DNA of 64,000 nucleotides from Shimia litoralis. GTDB lineage: Bacteria; Pseudomonadota; Alphaproteobacteria; Rhodobacterales; Rhodobacteraceae. The translations under genes were made by a program, and so were the position numbers. Shown here piece after piece: positions 33,982 through 43,614 of the stretch. Within the stretch, counting starts at the first letter, position 1. Each line of letters begins with the position of its first letter. Under the pieces are notes generated by a model, which saw nothing but the letters and a program-made list of their open reading frames with translations, was not told the DNA's origin and did not search any database. The stretch is from assembly GCF_005518135.1 (NCBI RefSeq), contig NZ_SULI01000011.1:1-64000 (forward strand), in the 5' to 3' direction.

Positions 33982-36026
33982 CAGATATCCTTGACCAATC
34001 TAAGCGCGTCATAAATGGCGGCATGCGTATTGCGTGCGCTGACCGCATCCCCGATCCGAAAGAGTTGGAACGTGCCATCTGGATTGCGCGACAGGGTTTG
34101 TGGGCGGCCCTCTATCAAGGCATCATGATCCACCGCGCCGCCATTTGTGCTTTGATCCTTAAGATCAAAATACACGTCGTCCAGCGGCAGCGTCCCATAG
34201 TTCACAACCACTTGGTCATATGTTTTTTCGGATGTGAAATCGCTATAGTCCGTGCCAATCGTCGCACAGAGTTGGTTGCCATCTTTGGCGACGCCCAGCA
34301 AGCGGCGCGTCACGGTAAACGTCACATCTTTTTCCTGTAGTGATCGCATATACGGCACAAGGTTCATGGCCATAATGTCGGGCGCAAACATCCTGTCGGG
34401 AGTCATAATCTCGACTTTGGCGCCCGCATTTGCGGCGACTTCTGCAGCCTGTAATCCGGGGTGGTCGCCGCTTTCGTCATAGATCAACACATTGCTGCCC
34501 GGCTTGACGTCGCCAGAAATAAGATCCCAGCTGGTGACGACAAGGTCTTGCTCGACGCCGCTTTCGAACAACTCTGTATTGGGGAGACCGCCGGTCGCGA
34601 TGATGACGACATCCGGTTTCAAGGCCGTGATGTCTTGTGCTTCTGCCCATGTGTTAAATCGAAACTCGACGTCTCTGGCGGCGCATTGCGACATCCGCCA
34701 GTCGATAATGCTGATCATTTCGCGGCGTCGGTCTGATTGTGCGGTAAGCCGGACTTGGCCACCGGGGTCTGCCGCCGCTTCAAAGACGATGACATCGTGG
34801 CCACGTTCCGCAGCGACACGCGCAGCCTCAAGCCCTGCTGGGCCTGCTCCGACAATGACGACCTTTTTCTTGGCGCCAGCCACAGGAATGGTGTGTGGCA
34901 TCGTCAATTCACGCCCGGTTGCGGCGTTGTGCATACACAGGGCATCGCCGGCTTGATAAATCCGGTCCAGACAATAGGTGGCGCCAACACATGGGCGGAT
35001 ATCGTCCTCGCGACCTTCGATAATCTTTTGGACAATATGCGGGTCGGCCATGTGCGCGCGTGTCATGCCGACCATATCCAGCAACCCCGAGGCCACTGCA
35101 TGGCGTGCTGTCGCGACATCCGGGATTTTCGCGGCGTGGAACGTTGGCAAACCGGTGGCCTTTTTCACCTCGCCGGCGAAATCCAGATGCGGTGCATTTT
35201 TCATACCCTGAACAGGGATCACATCGGTCATGGCGGGGTCTGTGTGGATACGCCCACGGATCACGTTTAGGAAATCCACCTGTCCAGTGTCGGCAAGCCG
35301 TCTGGATATCTCAAGGCCCTCTTGGGCGGAAATGCCGCCCGATTGTGCCTCGTCTGCGGTGTACCGCAGTCCGACAATAAAGTCCTGACCGACCCGATTG
35401 CGGACCGCGTCCAGCACGTCCATCGGGAATTTCATCCGGCTTTCCAACGTTTGACCGCCATACGGCCCGTCAAGGTCATTGGTCAGAGGGGACCAGAACT
35501 GATCCAGCAAGTGCCCATAGACCTGAAGCTCGATGCCGTCCATGCCGCCAGCTTTCATACGTTCAGCCGCATCCGCAAAATCGGTGATGATGCGCTCGAT
35601 GTCCCAGTCCTCCGCCAGCTTGGGAAATGCGCGGTGGGCGGGTTCGCGATGCTTGGACGATGACACCGACGGCAGCCAGTTTCCTTTGTTCCACGTGGTG
35701 CGCCGCCCCAAATGGGTCAATTGGATCATCACCGCAGACCCATGTTCGTGACAGGCGTCGGTCAGCGTCTTGATCCACGGAACCACCTCGTCCTTATAGG
35801 CCAGCACATTGTTGAACACCGGAGGGGAATCTTTACTGACCGCGGCAGATCCTGCTGTCATCGTCAGCGCGACGCCCGCTTTGGCACGTTCTGCATGATA
35901 GGCGACATAGCGTTCTTTTGGCATGCCGTCTTCGGGATAGGCCGGTTCGTGGCTGGTGGTCATGATCCGGTTGCGCAGGGTCAGATGCTTGAGGTGATAC
36001 GGCTGTAATAGGGGGTCTGTGCTCAT
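33981..36026 (-). CDS. N-methylproline demethylase-like flavoprotein (StcD/HpbJ type)
   Basis: A 681-residue FMN, [4Fe-4S] and FAD/NAD-binding protein. The barrel start (LLQPYHLKHLTLRNRIM) and SHEPAYPEDGMPKERY follow the pattern I recall for StcD of stachydrine catabolism. The Cys cluster is in CVGATYCLDRI then ALCMHN, and the Rossmann motif VIVGAGPAGLEAARVAAERG follows. It should demethylate N-methylproline to proline, releasing formaldehyde. The ATG at 36026 follows TTGAGAGAACAG and overlaps the 3' end of the methyltransferase gene. Substrate is inferred from family resemblance and the neighbouring ProC-like gene. Confidence 0.82.
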   Translation of the reverse strand: MSTDPLLQPYHLKHLTLRNRIMTTSHEPAYPEDGMPKERYVAYHAERAKAGVALTMTAGSAAVSKDSPPVFNNVLAYKDEVVPWIKTLTDACHEHGSAVMIQLTHLGRRTTWNKGNWLPSVSSSKHREPAHRAFPKLAEDWDIERIITDFADAAERMKAGGMDGIELQVYGHLLDQFWSPLTNDLDGPYGGQTLESRMKFPMDVLDAVRNRVGQDFIVGLRYTADEAQSGGISAQEGLEISRRLADTGQVDFLNVIRGRIHTDPAMTDVIPVQGMKNAPHLDFAGEVKKATGLPTFHAAKIPDVATARHAVASGLLDMVGMTRAHMADPHIVQKIIEGREDDIRPCVGATYCLDRIYQAGDALCMHNAATGRELTMPHTIPVAGAKKKVVIVGAGPAGLEAARVAAERGHDVIVFEAAADPGGQVRLTAQSDRRREMISIIDWRMSQCAARDVEFRFNTWAEAQDITALKPDVVIIATGGLPNTELFESGVEQDLVVTSWDLISGDVKPGSNVLIYDESGDHPGLQAAEVAANAGAKVEIMTPDRMFAPDIMAMNLVPYMRSLQEKDVTFTVTRRLLGVAKDGNQLCATIGTDYSDFTSEKTYDQVVVNYGTLPLDDVYFDLKDQSTNGGAVDHDALIEGRPQTLSRNPDGTFQLFRIGDAVSARNTHAAIYDALRLVKDI

Positions 36027-36037
36027 GTTCTGTTCTC

Positions 36038-37615
36038 TCAATACCATGCGTCTTGCATTGATGCTTTTTTGCGGTCGATAAAGTCGCGCAGAGCGTCATC
36101 TGTGCCTGCGTCCATGGCGGGGGCCTCGTATTGCGCCAGTGTATCTTTCCAGCGTGTGTTGGCACGGGTTGCCATGTCAACGCCGCCTTGCTCGTCCCAT
36201 GTTTCAAACGGCTGATCGTCGTTCAACGCGCTATCGTAATATGCAGTTTTGTAATGGCGCAAGGTATGCGCCGTGCCGAACAGATGTTCGCCTGGTCCTT
36301 TTTCGGCAAGGGCATCGATGCCCAGCGTTTCATCAGACACCTCTAGCCCTTTCAAATAGGCATGCAGCGCCCCACATAAATCACTGTCGAGCATGAATTT
36401 TTCATATGACATCGACAGGAGACCGTCCAAAAATCCGGCGGAGTGGAGAACAAAGTTGGCGCCGCATTGCACAGCCGACATCATCGACATCATGGCCTGC
36501 TGCATGGCCTGCGCATCCGGCAATTTGGATGTGCTAAAGTTTCCCGCACACCGCAAAGGAAGCTGCAATCGGCGCGCAAGCTGCCCCATCACCAGAGACC
36601 CAAGCGCTGGTTCTGACGTGCCAAATGTGGGCGAGCCAGAGCGCAGCGACATGGAGCTTAGGAAACTGCCCAATACGGTGGGCGCACCGGGGCGTACCAG
36701 TTGTGTCAGGGCACAAGATACCATGGATTCGGCCAGACATTGGGCGACAGCCCCCGCCATGGTAAGCGGCGCGACGGCACCTCCCAACAGAAATGGCAAG
36801 TGAATAGAGGCCTGACCTGCCGCCGCATAGGCACGAATGCCCTGCGTGGTGACGCCGTCCATGACCAACGGGGATGTGGTGTTAAAGTTCCCCATGATGA
36901 CACAGTTGTCATTCACGAAATCCGAACCGAAAAGAATGCGGCACATCTCAATGGAATCTTCGGCGCGTTCTGGGGCAGTGATGGATCCCAAAAACGCACG
37001 ATCTGAATACCGCATGTGGGCATACACCATATCAAGATGGCGCTTGTTCACGGCAATGTCGGTGGGCTCGCAGATTGTGCCACCCGAGTGGTGCAGCCAG
37101 GGCGAGCTTTGCCCGAGTTTCACAAAGTTTTCAAAGTCTTGGATCGTGCCATATCGGCGGCCTTTGTCCAGATCCATGACAAACGGCGATCCATACGCAG
37201 GCGCAAACACCATCGCATCGCCGCCAATATCCACGCTGTTGGCGGGGTTGCGGGCGTGCTGGGTAAATCGGGCCGGTGCAGTTTGAAGCAAGCTGCGGAT
37301 AAGTCCGGGTTCGAACTTGAGGTTCCACGCCTCTGCCGAAATCTCTGTCACGGTAGCTCCCGCGGCCTTGAACAGCCGCACGGCCTCGGGGTCTTCGCGA
37401 AACTCGATCCCGATCTCGGCAAGAATGCGGTCCGCAGCGTCTTCGATTTTTTGCAGGCTCTCATCACTGAGCAGGTCATACGTCGGAACCCCGCGTGTGA
37501 TGAACGGGACTTCCAAATGCGGGTTTTGACCGGGAGCACCGCTTCGCGGTTCAGCGCCTTTTGCGCGACGGGACCGGCGGGATGTGCGGGCTGGGGCTGT
37601 AATTTGGTCTGTCAT
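36038..37615 (-). CDS. MttB superfamily betaine methyltransferase (non-pyrrolysine)
   Basis: A 525-residue member of the trimethylamine methyltransferase superfamily, here without in-frame amber codon, as in glycine betaine and proline betaine methyltransferases (MtgB, MtpB). A basic N-terminal tail (about 1-30) precedes VPTYDLLSDESLQKIEDAADRILAEIG, the usual start of the TIM barrel. It would move a methyl group from a quaternary amine to a corrinoid protein. No corrinoid-binding partner gene is in the window. It is the first gene of the operon controlled by the divergent TetR regulator. Confidence 0.83.
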   Translation of the reverse strand: MTDQITAPARTSRRSRRAKGAEPRSGAPGQNPHLEVPFITRGVPTYDLLSDESLQKIEDAADRILAEIGIEFREDPEAVRLFKAAGATVTEISAEAWNLKFEPGLIRSLLQTAPARFTQHARNPANSVDIGGDAMVFAPAYGSPFVMDLDKGRRYGTIQDFENFVKLGQSSPWLHHSGGTICEPTDIAVNKRHLDMVYAHMRYSDRAFLGSITAPERAEDSIEMCRILFGSDFVNDNCVIMGNFNTTSPLVMDGVTTQGIRAYAAAGQASIHLPFLLGGAVAPLTMAGAVAQCLAESMVSCALTQLVRPGAPTVLGSFLSSMSLRSGSPTFGTSEPALGSLVMGQLARRLQLPLRCAGNFSTSKLPDAQAMQQAMMSMMSAVQCGANFVLHSAGFLDGLLSMSYEKFMLDSDLCGALHAYLKGLEVSDETLGIDALAEKGPGEHLFGTAHTLRHYKTAYYDSALNDDQPFETWDEQGGVDMATRANTRWKDTLAQYEAPAMDAGTDDALRDFIDRKKASMQDAWY

Positions 37616-37645
37616 ATCAGGCTCCGAGCAGAAGATTTGCCAAGT

Positions 37646-37682
37646 TTGACACTCATGTTGTATTAATCGACATATGTGTCAA
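37646..37682. promoter_or_regulatory. Dyad operator for the divergent TetR-type regulator
   Basis: An imperfect inverted repeat spans both promoters: TTGACAC (37646-37652) and GTGTCAA (37676-37682) as outer arms, ATGT and ACAT as inner arms, all symmetric about 37664. It lies midway between the starts at 37615 and 37724, the expected place for a TetR operator. Confidence 0.6.
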
Positions 37683-37723
37683 GATACTTGTGATACCCAC
37701 CCCGGTGCAGTAAAGACCCCATC

Positions 37724-38395
37724 ATGGATGTAGAGAATTCTCCCAAACACACCGTTGCAGAAGCCGCGTGGCTGGATGCGGCATATAAGTTGTTGACGAC
37801 ACAGGGTGTTGAGGCCGTCAAAGTGATGCCTTTGGCGCGGATGTTGGGGGTTTCACGCACCAGCTTTTACTGGCATTTCAAAAGCCGAGAAGCACTGCTT
37901 GAGGAAATGATCCGCCGCTGGGAAGAGCAGAATACCGGAAATCTGGTGGCTCGGACCGAGGCTTATGCCGAATCAATTTGCGAAGCGATGTTCAACCTTT
38001 TTGACTGTTGGTTGGACAGTGGCCTGTTTGATGCGCGCCTTGATCTCGCCGTGCGCAATTGGGCACGCAATGACGACGCGTTGCAGCTTCGGCTTGACGA
38101 GGCAGACAAATGTCGCAGTGGTGCCATCGCTGACATGTTCAAACGGTTTGGCTACTCGGATGTCCAGGCTGAGGTGCGCAGCATGAGCATCATCTATACG
38201 CAAATCGGTTATATTTCGATGCAAGTCACAGAAGATTGGCACGAGCGCATTGGACGTATGCCCGACTATATCAAAGTCTTTACCGGGAAATATCCGTCAG
38301 ACTCTGAAATCCGACGGTTTTGGGCACGCCACGATGCGGATGCGCCCAATGTGGGTCCAGCCGAGACCGCTGAATCTGCTGGTCCAATCGCCTAG
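37724..38395 (+). CDS. TetR family transcriptional regulator
   Basis: A 223-residue regulator. The HTH is at about residues 12-58 (AAYKLLTTQGVEAVKV then ARMLGVSRTSFYWHFKSREAL), followed by an all-helical ligand domain. It is divergent from the MttB-type gene and probably represses the betaine cluster and itself via the dyad at 37646-37682. The likely inducer is the cluster substrate. Confidence 0.87.
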   Translation: MDVENSPKHTVAEAAWLDAAYKLLTTQGVEAVKVMPLARMLGVSRTSFYWHFKSREALLEEMIRRWEEQNTGNLVARTEAYAESICEAMFNLFDCWLDSGLFDARLDLAVRNWARNDDALQLRLDEADKCRSGAIADMFKRFGYSDVQAEVRSMSIIYTQIGYISMQVTEDWHERIGRMPDYIKVFTGKYPSDSEIRRFWARHDADAPNVGPAETAESAGPIA

Positions 38396-38424
38396 TCACA
38401 CCGCACCATCGTCGTGAAAATCAA

Positions 38425-39099
38425 TCAGGCGTCGTGCCAATCGACAATTTCGGAAAGTGGGGCGCGTTCCGTGCGGAACTGATTGGCCGGATGTACGTCG
38501 TCGCGATACCCGAATGAAATTGCGGCCAAGACCAGCCGATCCTCGGGAATCTGAAAATGCGCTTTGACGGTATCGGCATAGAACGCGATGGCGGCCTGTG
38601 GGATGGTTGCCACACCTTGCGCCTGCGCACTTAGGCAAAAGGCGGTGATATAACCGCCACAATCCAAGGCACCATATGGCCCGAGCTCGGCTGCGGTGGT
38701 GATGAGTGCGACGTGCGGCGCACCGAAAAATGCATAATTTTCACGCATTTGCGTCACGCGACCCTGTTTGTCGCCACGTCCGATACCGACGGCTTGGTAC
38801 AGTTGTAATCCACAGGTTTGACGCCGCTGTTTGCGCGGCCCCGAATACCCATCAGGAAAGGCAAAGTCCGGATTTGGAGCGCTGGTATCAAACGCATTCA
38901 GCATCGCGCTGCGGAACGCATCAGTGCCTGCGCCGGATGTAACCGTGACCTGCCAAGGTTGGGCGTTGCACCACGACGGCACGCGTCCTGCATCCGTTAA
39001 AATGGTTTCGATGGTGGTGCGGTCCACTGCGTCGGGCAGGAACCCGCGGCAAGAATGACGATCGGTCAGCAAATCTTGAAGAGCACTATGGGGGGTCAT
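38425..39099 (-). CDS. Nitroreductase family protein
   Basis: A 224-residue FMN-dependent nitroreductase. RHSCRGFLPD near the start and PSWCNAQPWQ near residue 43 are the FMN-binding marks; the C-terminal segment LAAISFGYRDD is also typical. It reduces nitro compounds, quinones or similar acceptors with NAD(P)H. It is convergent with the TetR gene with 29 bases between the stops and is probably not part of the betaine operon. Substrate unknown. Confidence 0.87.
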   Translation of the reverse strand: MTPHSALQDLLTDRHSCRGFLPDAVDRTTIETILTDAGRVPSWCNAQPWQVTVTSGAGTDAFRSAMLNAFDTSAPNPDFAFPDGYSGPRKQRRQTCGLQLYQAVGIGRGDKQGRVTQMRENYAFFGAPHVALITTAAELGPYGALDCGGYITAFCLSAQAQGVATIPQAAIAFYADTVKAHFQIPEDRLVLAAISFGYRDDVHPANQFRTERAPLSEIVDWHDA

Positions 39100-39108
39100 G
39101 AATTATTC

Positions 39109-40224
39109 TTATTGTGATTGGGAAATGAAGTATCCGATGATGCCAGCGGCCACCGCGCCGAACAAGACCGCAAAGGTGATTTTCCAGATAGACCAAGGTC
39201 TTTCGCCTTGTACGCGCCCGGTTTGGCCGTTCACTACAAAACGATAGGTCTTGCCGCGATATTTGTACGCCGCAAGCCAGACAGGCAGCAGGATGTGCTT
39301 GAATGTGATCTCGTTAACTTGAGTGGCTATTTTGTGAATTTGCTGGCGATCCCCGCCAATATCAAACCGGACGTCACGCTCGATAATGCGGTCCATATGG
39401 GCGCGGGCCTCGTCATAGCCATCTTCCAACGGAATGGTATAGGCTTCGGCGCGAAATCCGGCCAGATACTCGGGGCTATAGGGTTGGAGGTCGCCAAGAT
39501 TCCATGGCTGAAGCGCATCGGTATATGATTTTGGCAGCGCCCGAGAGGCCAGAATCAACACGTCATCGAAAAATCGTGCGACCCGTCCAGCGGCCGGTGA
39601 CCAGCGAATTTTTTGAACTTGGCGCTGTTGCGGTTTCCCATCCACCATCACCGTTTGGCTGACGTAATACACGGTGCCGCGTTGACCACTGTATTGGGAT
39701 TTGGTTTGGGCATCATACGTCCAAAACGGTACGTAAATCCCATGCATCTTGCGCCCCTTGCGCGCATAATCCCGAAGGCCATTCGGCGCGAACCAAAGCC
39801 GCCCAAGCCAGTCGTTCATTGCATCGTGTGCTTGGCGTTCAACAAGGGCAAACGGCAAAACCGCCCGTGGTTTGATGTGGCGGTGTGTGCCAGTGTCAGC
39901 CACTACAGGTGTCGCGCAAAACGGGCATTCAGCGGCATGTGTTGCAGGGTCAAATTCGACTTGTGCCGCACAGTTTGGGCAGGTTGAGACGCGTGTTTCT
40001 TCGATCTCGCCTGAGGGAAGTTGATTTTCAAGCGCGCTTTGAAAATCAAGCTCTTTGATCACGGGTTGGTGGGTTTCTTGCATTGCGGATGTGTGGCCAC
40101 AATGATCACACACCAAAGTTCCTGCCGTGGGATCAAATCGATAGTCTGCACCACACTGGGCGCACGGAAACCGATGAAGCTCCTTTGGGGCAGGTGGCGG
40201 CGTGGGGCTCTGTGACATCGACAT
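39109..40224 (-). CDS. TFIIB-type zinc-ribbon membrane protein (YdjG-like)
   Basis: A 371-residue protein with two CxxC zinc ribbons: C-x2-C then C-x2-C near 20-45, and C-x2-C then C-x2-C near 80-105. A long middle domain follows (HGIYVPFWTYDAQTKSQYSGQRG, then ITFKHILLPVWLAAYKYRGKTYRF), and a C-terminal transmembrane helix covers about 345-366. Bacillus YdjG, from the PspA-linked ydjFGHI operon, has a similar zinc-ribbon plan. The gene lies next to an SPFH-protein gene, as ydjG does with ydjI. Role: probably membrane-stress related. Confidence 0.75.
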   Translation of the reverse strand: MSMSQSPTPPPAPKELHRFPCAQCGADYRFDPTAGTLVCDHCGHTSAMQETHQPVIKELDFQSALENQLPSGEIEETRVSTCPNCAAQVEFDPATHAAECPFCATPVVADTGTHRHIKPRAVLPFALVERQAHDAMNDWLGRLWFAPNGLRDYARKGRKMHGIYVPFWTYDAQTKSQYSGQRGTVYYVSQTVMVDGKPQQRQVQKIRWSPAAGRVARFFDDVLILASRALPKSYTDALQPWNLGDLQPYSPEYLAGFRAEAYTIPLEDGYDEARAHMDRIIERDVRFDIGGDRQQIHKIATQVNEITFKHILLPVWLAAYKYRGKTYRFVVNGQTGRVQGERPWSIWKITFAVLFGAVAAGIIGYFISQSQ

Positions 40225-40312
40225 GGGCCTTGCGATAGAGGGTCTTGTAAAAGCCTCCGGAGGTCGGCCTATCCTGATCGCAGATAAACCGGAAACCCCA
40301 AAGGCTTAAGAG

Positions 40313-41443
40313 TTAGGCTCCGGGTGGCGGTGGAGGAAGAATGGTGAACAGTTGTGCAAGTTCTTGCACGTCTTCGGCTCGTTTCCATCCGTCCTGACCT
40401 GCGGTCCAAACATACGTGTCGCGCGTGATCTCGCCGCCTGTCGCCATGCGGCCAAGCGCAGCTTTGGAAAACGGGCCGCTGGTGACCCCATCTTGGGCGG
40501 TATGCCACACATGTTCCACGGGCGGGGGAGGTGGCGGGGCAGGGTGCGTGGCCGCAGGTGCCACAGATTGAGCAGGGCGCGCGCCCCACGGACCTTGGGC
40601 CATCTGCTGGGCCATGGCCATCCCCATTCCCATGCCAAGCCCTGCGCCCATACCCCCGCCACCATTTGGGTTTTGGGCTGCGGCAGTCATGGCCTCGGCG
40701 GCTGAATATTGGGTGAAACGCCCCAAATCGCCTGCGATGCCCATGGACGTGCGCTTGTCCATGGCCTCTTCGACGGCGGGTGGCAGCGAGATGTTTTCGA
40801 TATATAGCTCTGGCATCGTCAGGCCGTATTCGGCCAAAGTCCCTGAGATTTCTGCCGCAACCAACTTGCCCAAGTCGCCAGTGTTGGCGGCCATATCAAG
40901 CACCGGGATGCCCGAAGACGCCACAACGCGCGAAAATTCTTGCACAATGATGTTGCGGATCTGGAACGAAATTTCGTCCATGGTGAACTCACCATCTGTG
41001 CCGACGATTTCGGTGAGGAACCGCGCAGGGTCTGTGACACGGATCGAATAGGTGCCAAACGCCCGCAGTCGCACGGGACCAAATTCCGGATCACGACAGA
41101 TGATTGGGTTTTTCGTACCCCATTTAAGATCGTTAAACCGCGTCGTGTTGACGAAGTATATTTCGGATTTGAAGGGGGATTTGAACCCGTGATCCCAATG
41201 GTTCAGCGTTGTCAGAACCGGCATGTTGTTGGTCTCGAGCATATAAAGCCCGGGGGTAAACACATCTGCCAATTGACCTTCGTGGATAAAGACCGCGGAT
41301 TGACCTTCGCGTACCGTCAGTTTGGCGCCGTATTTGATTTCGTGGCCTTCACGCTCGAAACGCCAGACCATAGTGTCCCTTGTGTCATCAACCCAATGGA
41401 TAACATCAATGAATTCACCAGTCAGAAAATCGAAGATACCCAT
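40313..41443 (-). CDS. SPFH-domain protein with C-terminal GYF_2 domain (YdjI-like)
   Basis: A 376-residue protein. The N-terminal 240 residues form an SPFH / virion-core-like domain (EGQSAVFIHEGQLADVFTPGLYMLETNN). A Gly/Met-rich linker (about 255-285) and a Pro-rich linker precede a GYF_2 (DUF4339) domain at about 315-365 (WHTAQDGVTSGPFSKAAL). YdjI of Bacillus belongs to this family and is tied to PspA recruitment at membranes. GGAG lies 9 bases before the ATG. It is in tandem with the zinc-ribbon gene downstream and may be translated with it. Confidence 0.8.
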   Translation of the reverse strand: MGIFDFLTGEFIDVIHWVDDTRDTMVWRFEREGHEIKYGAKLTVREGQSAVFIHEGQLADVFTPGLYMLETNNMPVLTTLNHWDHGFKSPFKSEIYFVNTTRFNDLKWGTKNPIICRDPEFGPVRLRAFGTYSIRVTDPARFLTEIVGTDGEFTMDEISFQIRNIIVQEFSRVVASSGIPVLDMAANTGDLGKLVAAEISGTLAEYGLTMPELYIENISLPPAVEEAMDKRTSMGIAGDLGRFTQYSAAEAMTAAAQNPNGGGGMGAGLGMGMGMAMAQQMAQGPWGARPAQSVAPAATHPAPPPPPPVEHVWHTAQDGVTSGPFSKAALGRMATGGEITRDTYVWTAGQDGWKRAEDVQELAQLFTILPPPPPGA

Positions 41444-41464
41444 GAAACAGGTCTCCTTTCGGGG

Positions 41465-42388
41465 TCAGTATAAACGTCCAGCCTTTTCACGGGCCATTAT
41501 TTGAAAAATTGGCCGCGCCTGTTCCAGCGGCATACCAATCGACAGGCGAGGATCATACAGCATCGCCAACAGCGCCTCGTCGTGTGTGGTCAAAAGCGCA
41601 AATTCGTCGTCATCGTTAAATATGGATGGGCGCGCATCGGGGCTATCGTTGGCAAGGCCTAACCCCTGCGCAATTTCTTCGTGATAGCAGGATTTACGCA
41701 GTAAATCAGGATGTTCGGCACGTATCAGGGCGATGGCGCTTGTGACTTTGTTTTCGTTTTTATCATCCGAGAAGGCCACAACAAGGCAATGAATGCTGCG
41801 TGGCACATTGCGGAAAAGATTGAGCGTTGATGTGCTGGCACCTGGAATGATCTGTTTGACCTGTGCAGACAGCGCCGCCTGATCATCCAACCCCATGACC
41901 AATACATGGAAATTGGCACGCGATTGGCTGGCTGTGATTGGATGGCCGGTGACAGACGCCAAGCGCCCGAGATATCCGTTGACCAAAGCACGGTCTGCAG
42001 TTTGCACCGTGTCGGGGACCGAGGGGCCAAAACGCATGCTCACACGAATAGGCGCCGTCCAGCGGCGTAACTGGCCCGCGCGCCCACTTGAGCGCCGCAA
42101 GCCGCCACCGCGCGCATATTCGTCGTAAAAGGCAATACGTTCAAAGTTTTTGGCAAGCATGTCCGCCGTATACGGCGTGTCAGGCCCGCCACCATCCGTG
42201 CGCAGCAACCCGCGCGCCAACAAATCGGCTTGGACGTGCGCATAATGGCGTCTCAGGTTTTCACTATCTTGTGACGGTGCGGTTGGCGCCGGACGCACGG
42301 TCGCCTGCGGAGTCTTGCCCGGAGACAAGCCATCGCAGGCAGCCAAAGCCGCCAGCGCGCAAGTCAGGGCAAGAGTTCTGAACGGCAT
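41465..42388 (-). CDS. DUF2927 lipoprotein
   Basis: About 307 residues. A signal peptide with a lipobox (ALAAC) places Cys at about residue 18, so a lipoprotein anchored in the envelope. The rest matches DUF2927, with a VSMRFGPSVP segment and a protease-like HEE motif (CYHEEIAQGLGL), often seen in these putative metalloprotease-like proteins. A TTG codon just before the ATG is the only longer start. It lies 21 bases after the SPFH gene start on the same strand direction and 6 bases before the TelA-type gene's end, hence one operon. Confidence 0.78.
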   Translation of the reverse strand: MPFRTLALTCALAALAACDGLSPGKTPQATVRPAPTAPSQDSENLRRHYAHVQADLLARGLLRTDGGGPDTPYTADMLAKNFERIAFYDEYARGGGLRRSSGRAGQLRRWTAPIRVSMRFGPSVPDTVQTADRALVNGYLGRLASVTGHPITASQSRANFHVLVMGLDDQAALSAQVKQIIPGASTSTLNLFRNVPRSIHCLVVAFSDDKNENKVTSAIALIRAEHPDLLRKSCYHEEIAQGLGLANDSPDARPSIFNDDDEFALLTTHDEALLAMLYDPRLSIGMPLEQARPIFQIMAREKAGRLY

Positions 42389-42397
42389 CAAGAAAGA

Positions 42398-43597
42398 TCA
42401 GGCTCCGGGTACAGAGGTCGAGGTTGTGTCCCCAAGACCTGTTGTCTTGGCTTTGGCAGACGCCAGCGTGTCGCGCAACTCGTTTTCCATCACTTTGAGG
42501 TCTTCTTCGGCGGCTGCGCGCTTGGCCTTGCCTTCGTCTGCGATCTGAAGGCTTTCCTGAATTGTGCCTATCAAATCTGCATTGGCTTGTTTCACGGCTT
42601 CGATGTCGAAGACACCGCGCTCCATTTCTTCGCGGATCAGCTTGTTGGACTGACGCAGGTTGCTTGCATTGGACGTCAGAAGTTCATTGGTCAAATCATT
42701 GGCTTCGCGCACTGCGGCGGCGGCTTCTGCGGACCGTTGAATGGTGACGGCTTGGGCCAGTTGTGTTTCCCAAAGCGGCACTGTGTTGACCAGTGTCGAG
42801 TTGATTTTGGTCACCAGAGATTTGTCATTTTCCTGTACCAAACGAATGGACGGCAACGATTGCATCGTGACCTGTCGTGTCAGCTTAAGATCATGTACGC
42901 GGCGCTCAAGGTCATCGCGGGCAGCGCGTAGATCGCGCAGTTCTTGTGCCACCATGACTTGATCGGTCTCGTTGGCAGCTTGAACGGCGGCTTCTTTTTC
43001 GGGGATATCCGTGCTGTCCAGCTCGGCAATTTTGGCTTCACCCGCCGCAATATAAAGAGCCAGCTCGTCGTAAAAGTTGAGCGTGCGATCATACAGCATA
43101 TCCAGCGACTTGATATCTTTGAGCAGCGTATGTTCGTGCGTCAACAGATTGTCTGTAATCTTGTCAATCTGTCCTTGAACCTCTTCAAAGCGGGCGGTGA
43201 ATTTAGCAAATGGGGCCGCCCGTCCGATCAGTTTTTCCCAGAACGAACGTTCGCGTCGCACATCGAGTTCGTTCACAGAAAAACCGCGGATCGTGGTCAC
43301 AATGCTGCGCAAGCTATCTCCTGCAGGGCCCACGTCTTTGTTCCGGACATCGGCCAGCATCGCCTGACTGATTTCCTGAAGCTCGGCTTGGGCGCCTGAT
43401 CCAAAGGCCACGATTGACGTGGTGTTGGTCATGTCCAGTTCAGCCATGCGTTTTGTGATTTCTTCACTTAACGGCGCATCGGCGTCTTGCAATGACACAA
43501 CGGCCCCTGCGTCGGTTGGCTCGGGCAGCACAACCGCCGTGATCTCATCGACCTGAGCAAGGGTGGCTTGGGCTTTTTGACGTACAGTGTCAGACAT
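42398..43597 (-). CDS. TelA family toxic anion resistance protein
   Basis: A 399-residue, almost entirely helical protein of the TelA / YceH (toxic anion resistance) family, with coiled coils at about 140-190, 200-245 and 275-385. The motifs SFWEKLIGR and NTVPLWETQLAQA are typical. It lacks membrane segments. It lies next to the XpaC-like gene, the classic xpaC-telA (xpaC-yceH) pairing. Members are linked to tellurite and envelope stress resistance; the exact action is unknown. Confidence 0.88.
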   Translation of the reverse strand: MSDTVRQKAQATLAQVDEITAVVLPEPTDAGAVVSLQDADAPLSEEITKRMAELDMTNTTSIVAFGSGAQAELQEISQAMLADVRNKDVGPAGDSLRSIVTTIRGFSVNELDVRRERSFWEKLIGRAAPFAKFTARFEEVQGQIDKITDNLLTHEHTLLKDIKSLDMLYDRTLNFYDELALYIAAGEAKIAELDSTDIPEKEAAVQAANETDQVMVAQELRDLRAARDDLERRVHDLKLTRQVTMQSLPSIRLVQENDKSLVTKINSTLVNTVPLWETQLAQAVTIQRSAEAAAAVREANDLTNELLTSNASNLRQSNKLIREEMERGVFDIEAVKQANADLIGTIQESLQIADEGKAKRAAAEEDLKVMENELRDTLASAKAKTTGLGDTTSTSVPGA

Positions 43598-43614
43598 TGA
43601 ATTTACCTCTTGGG

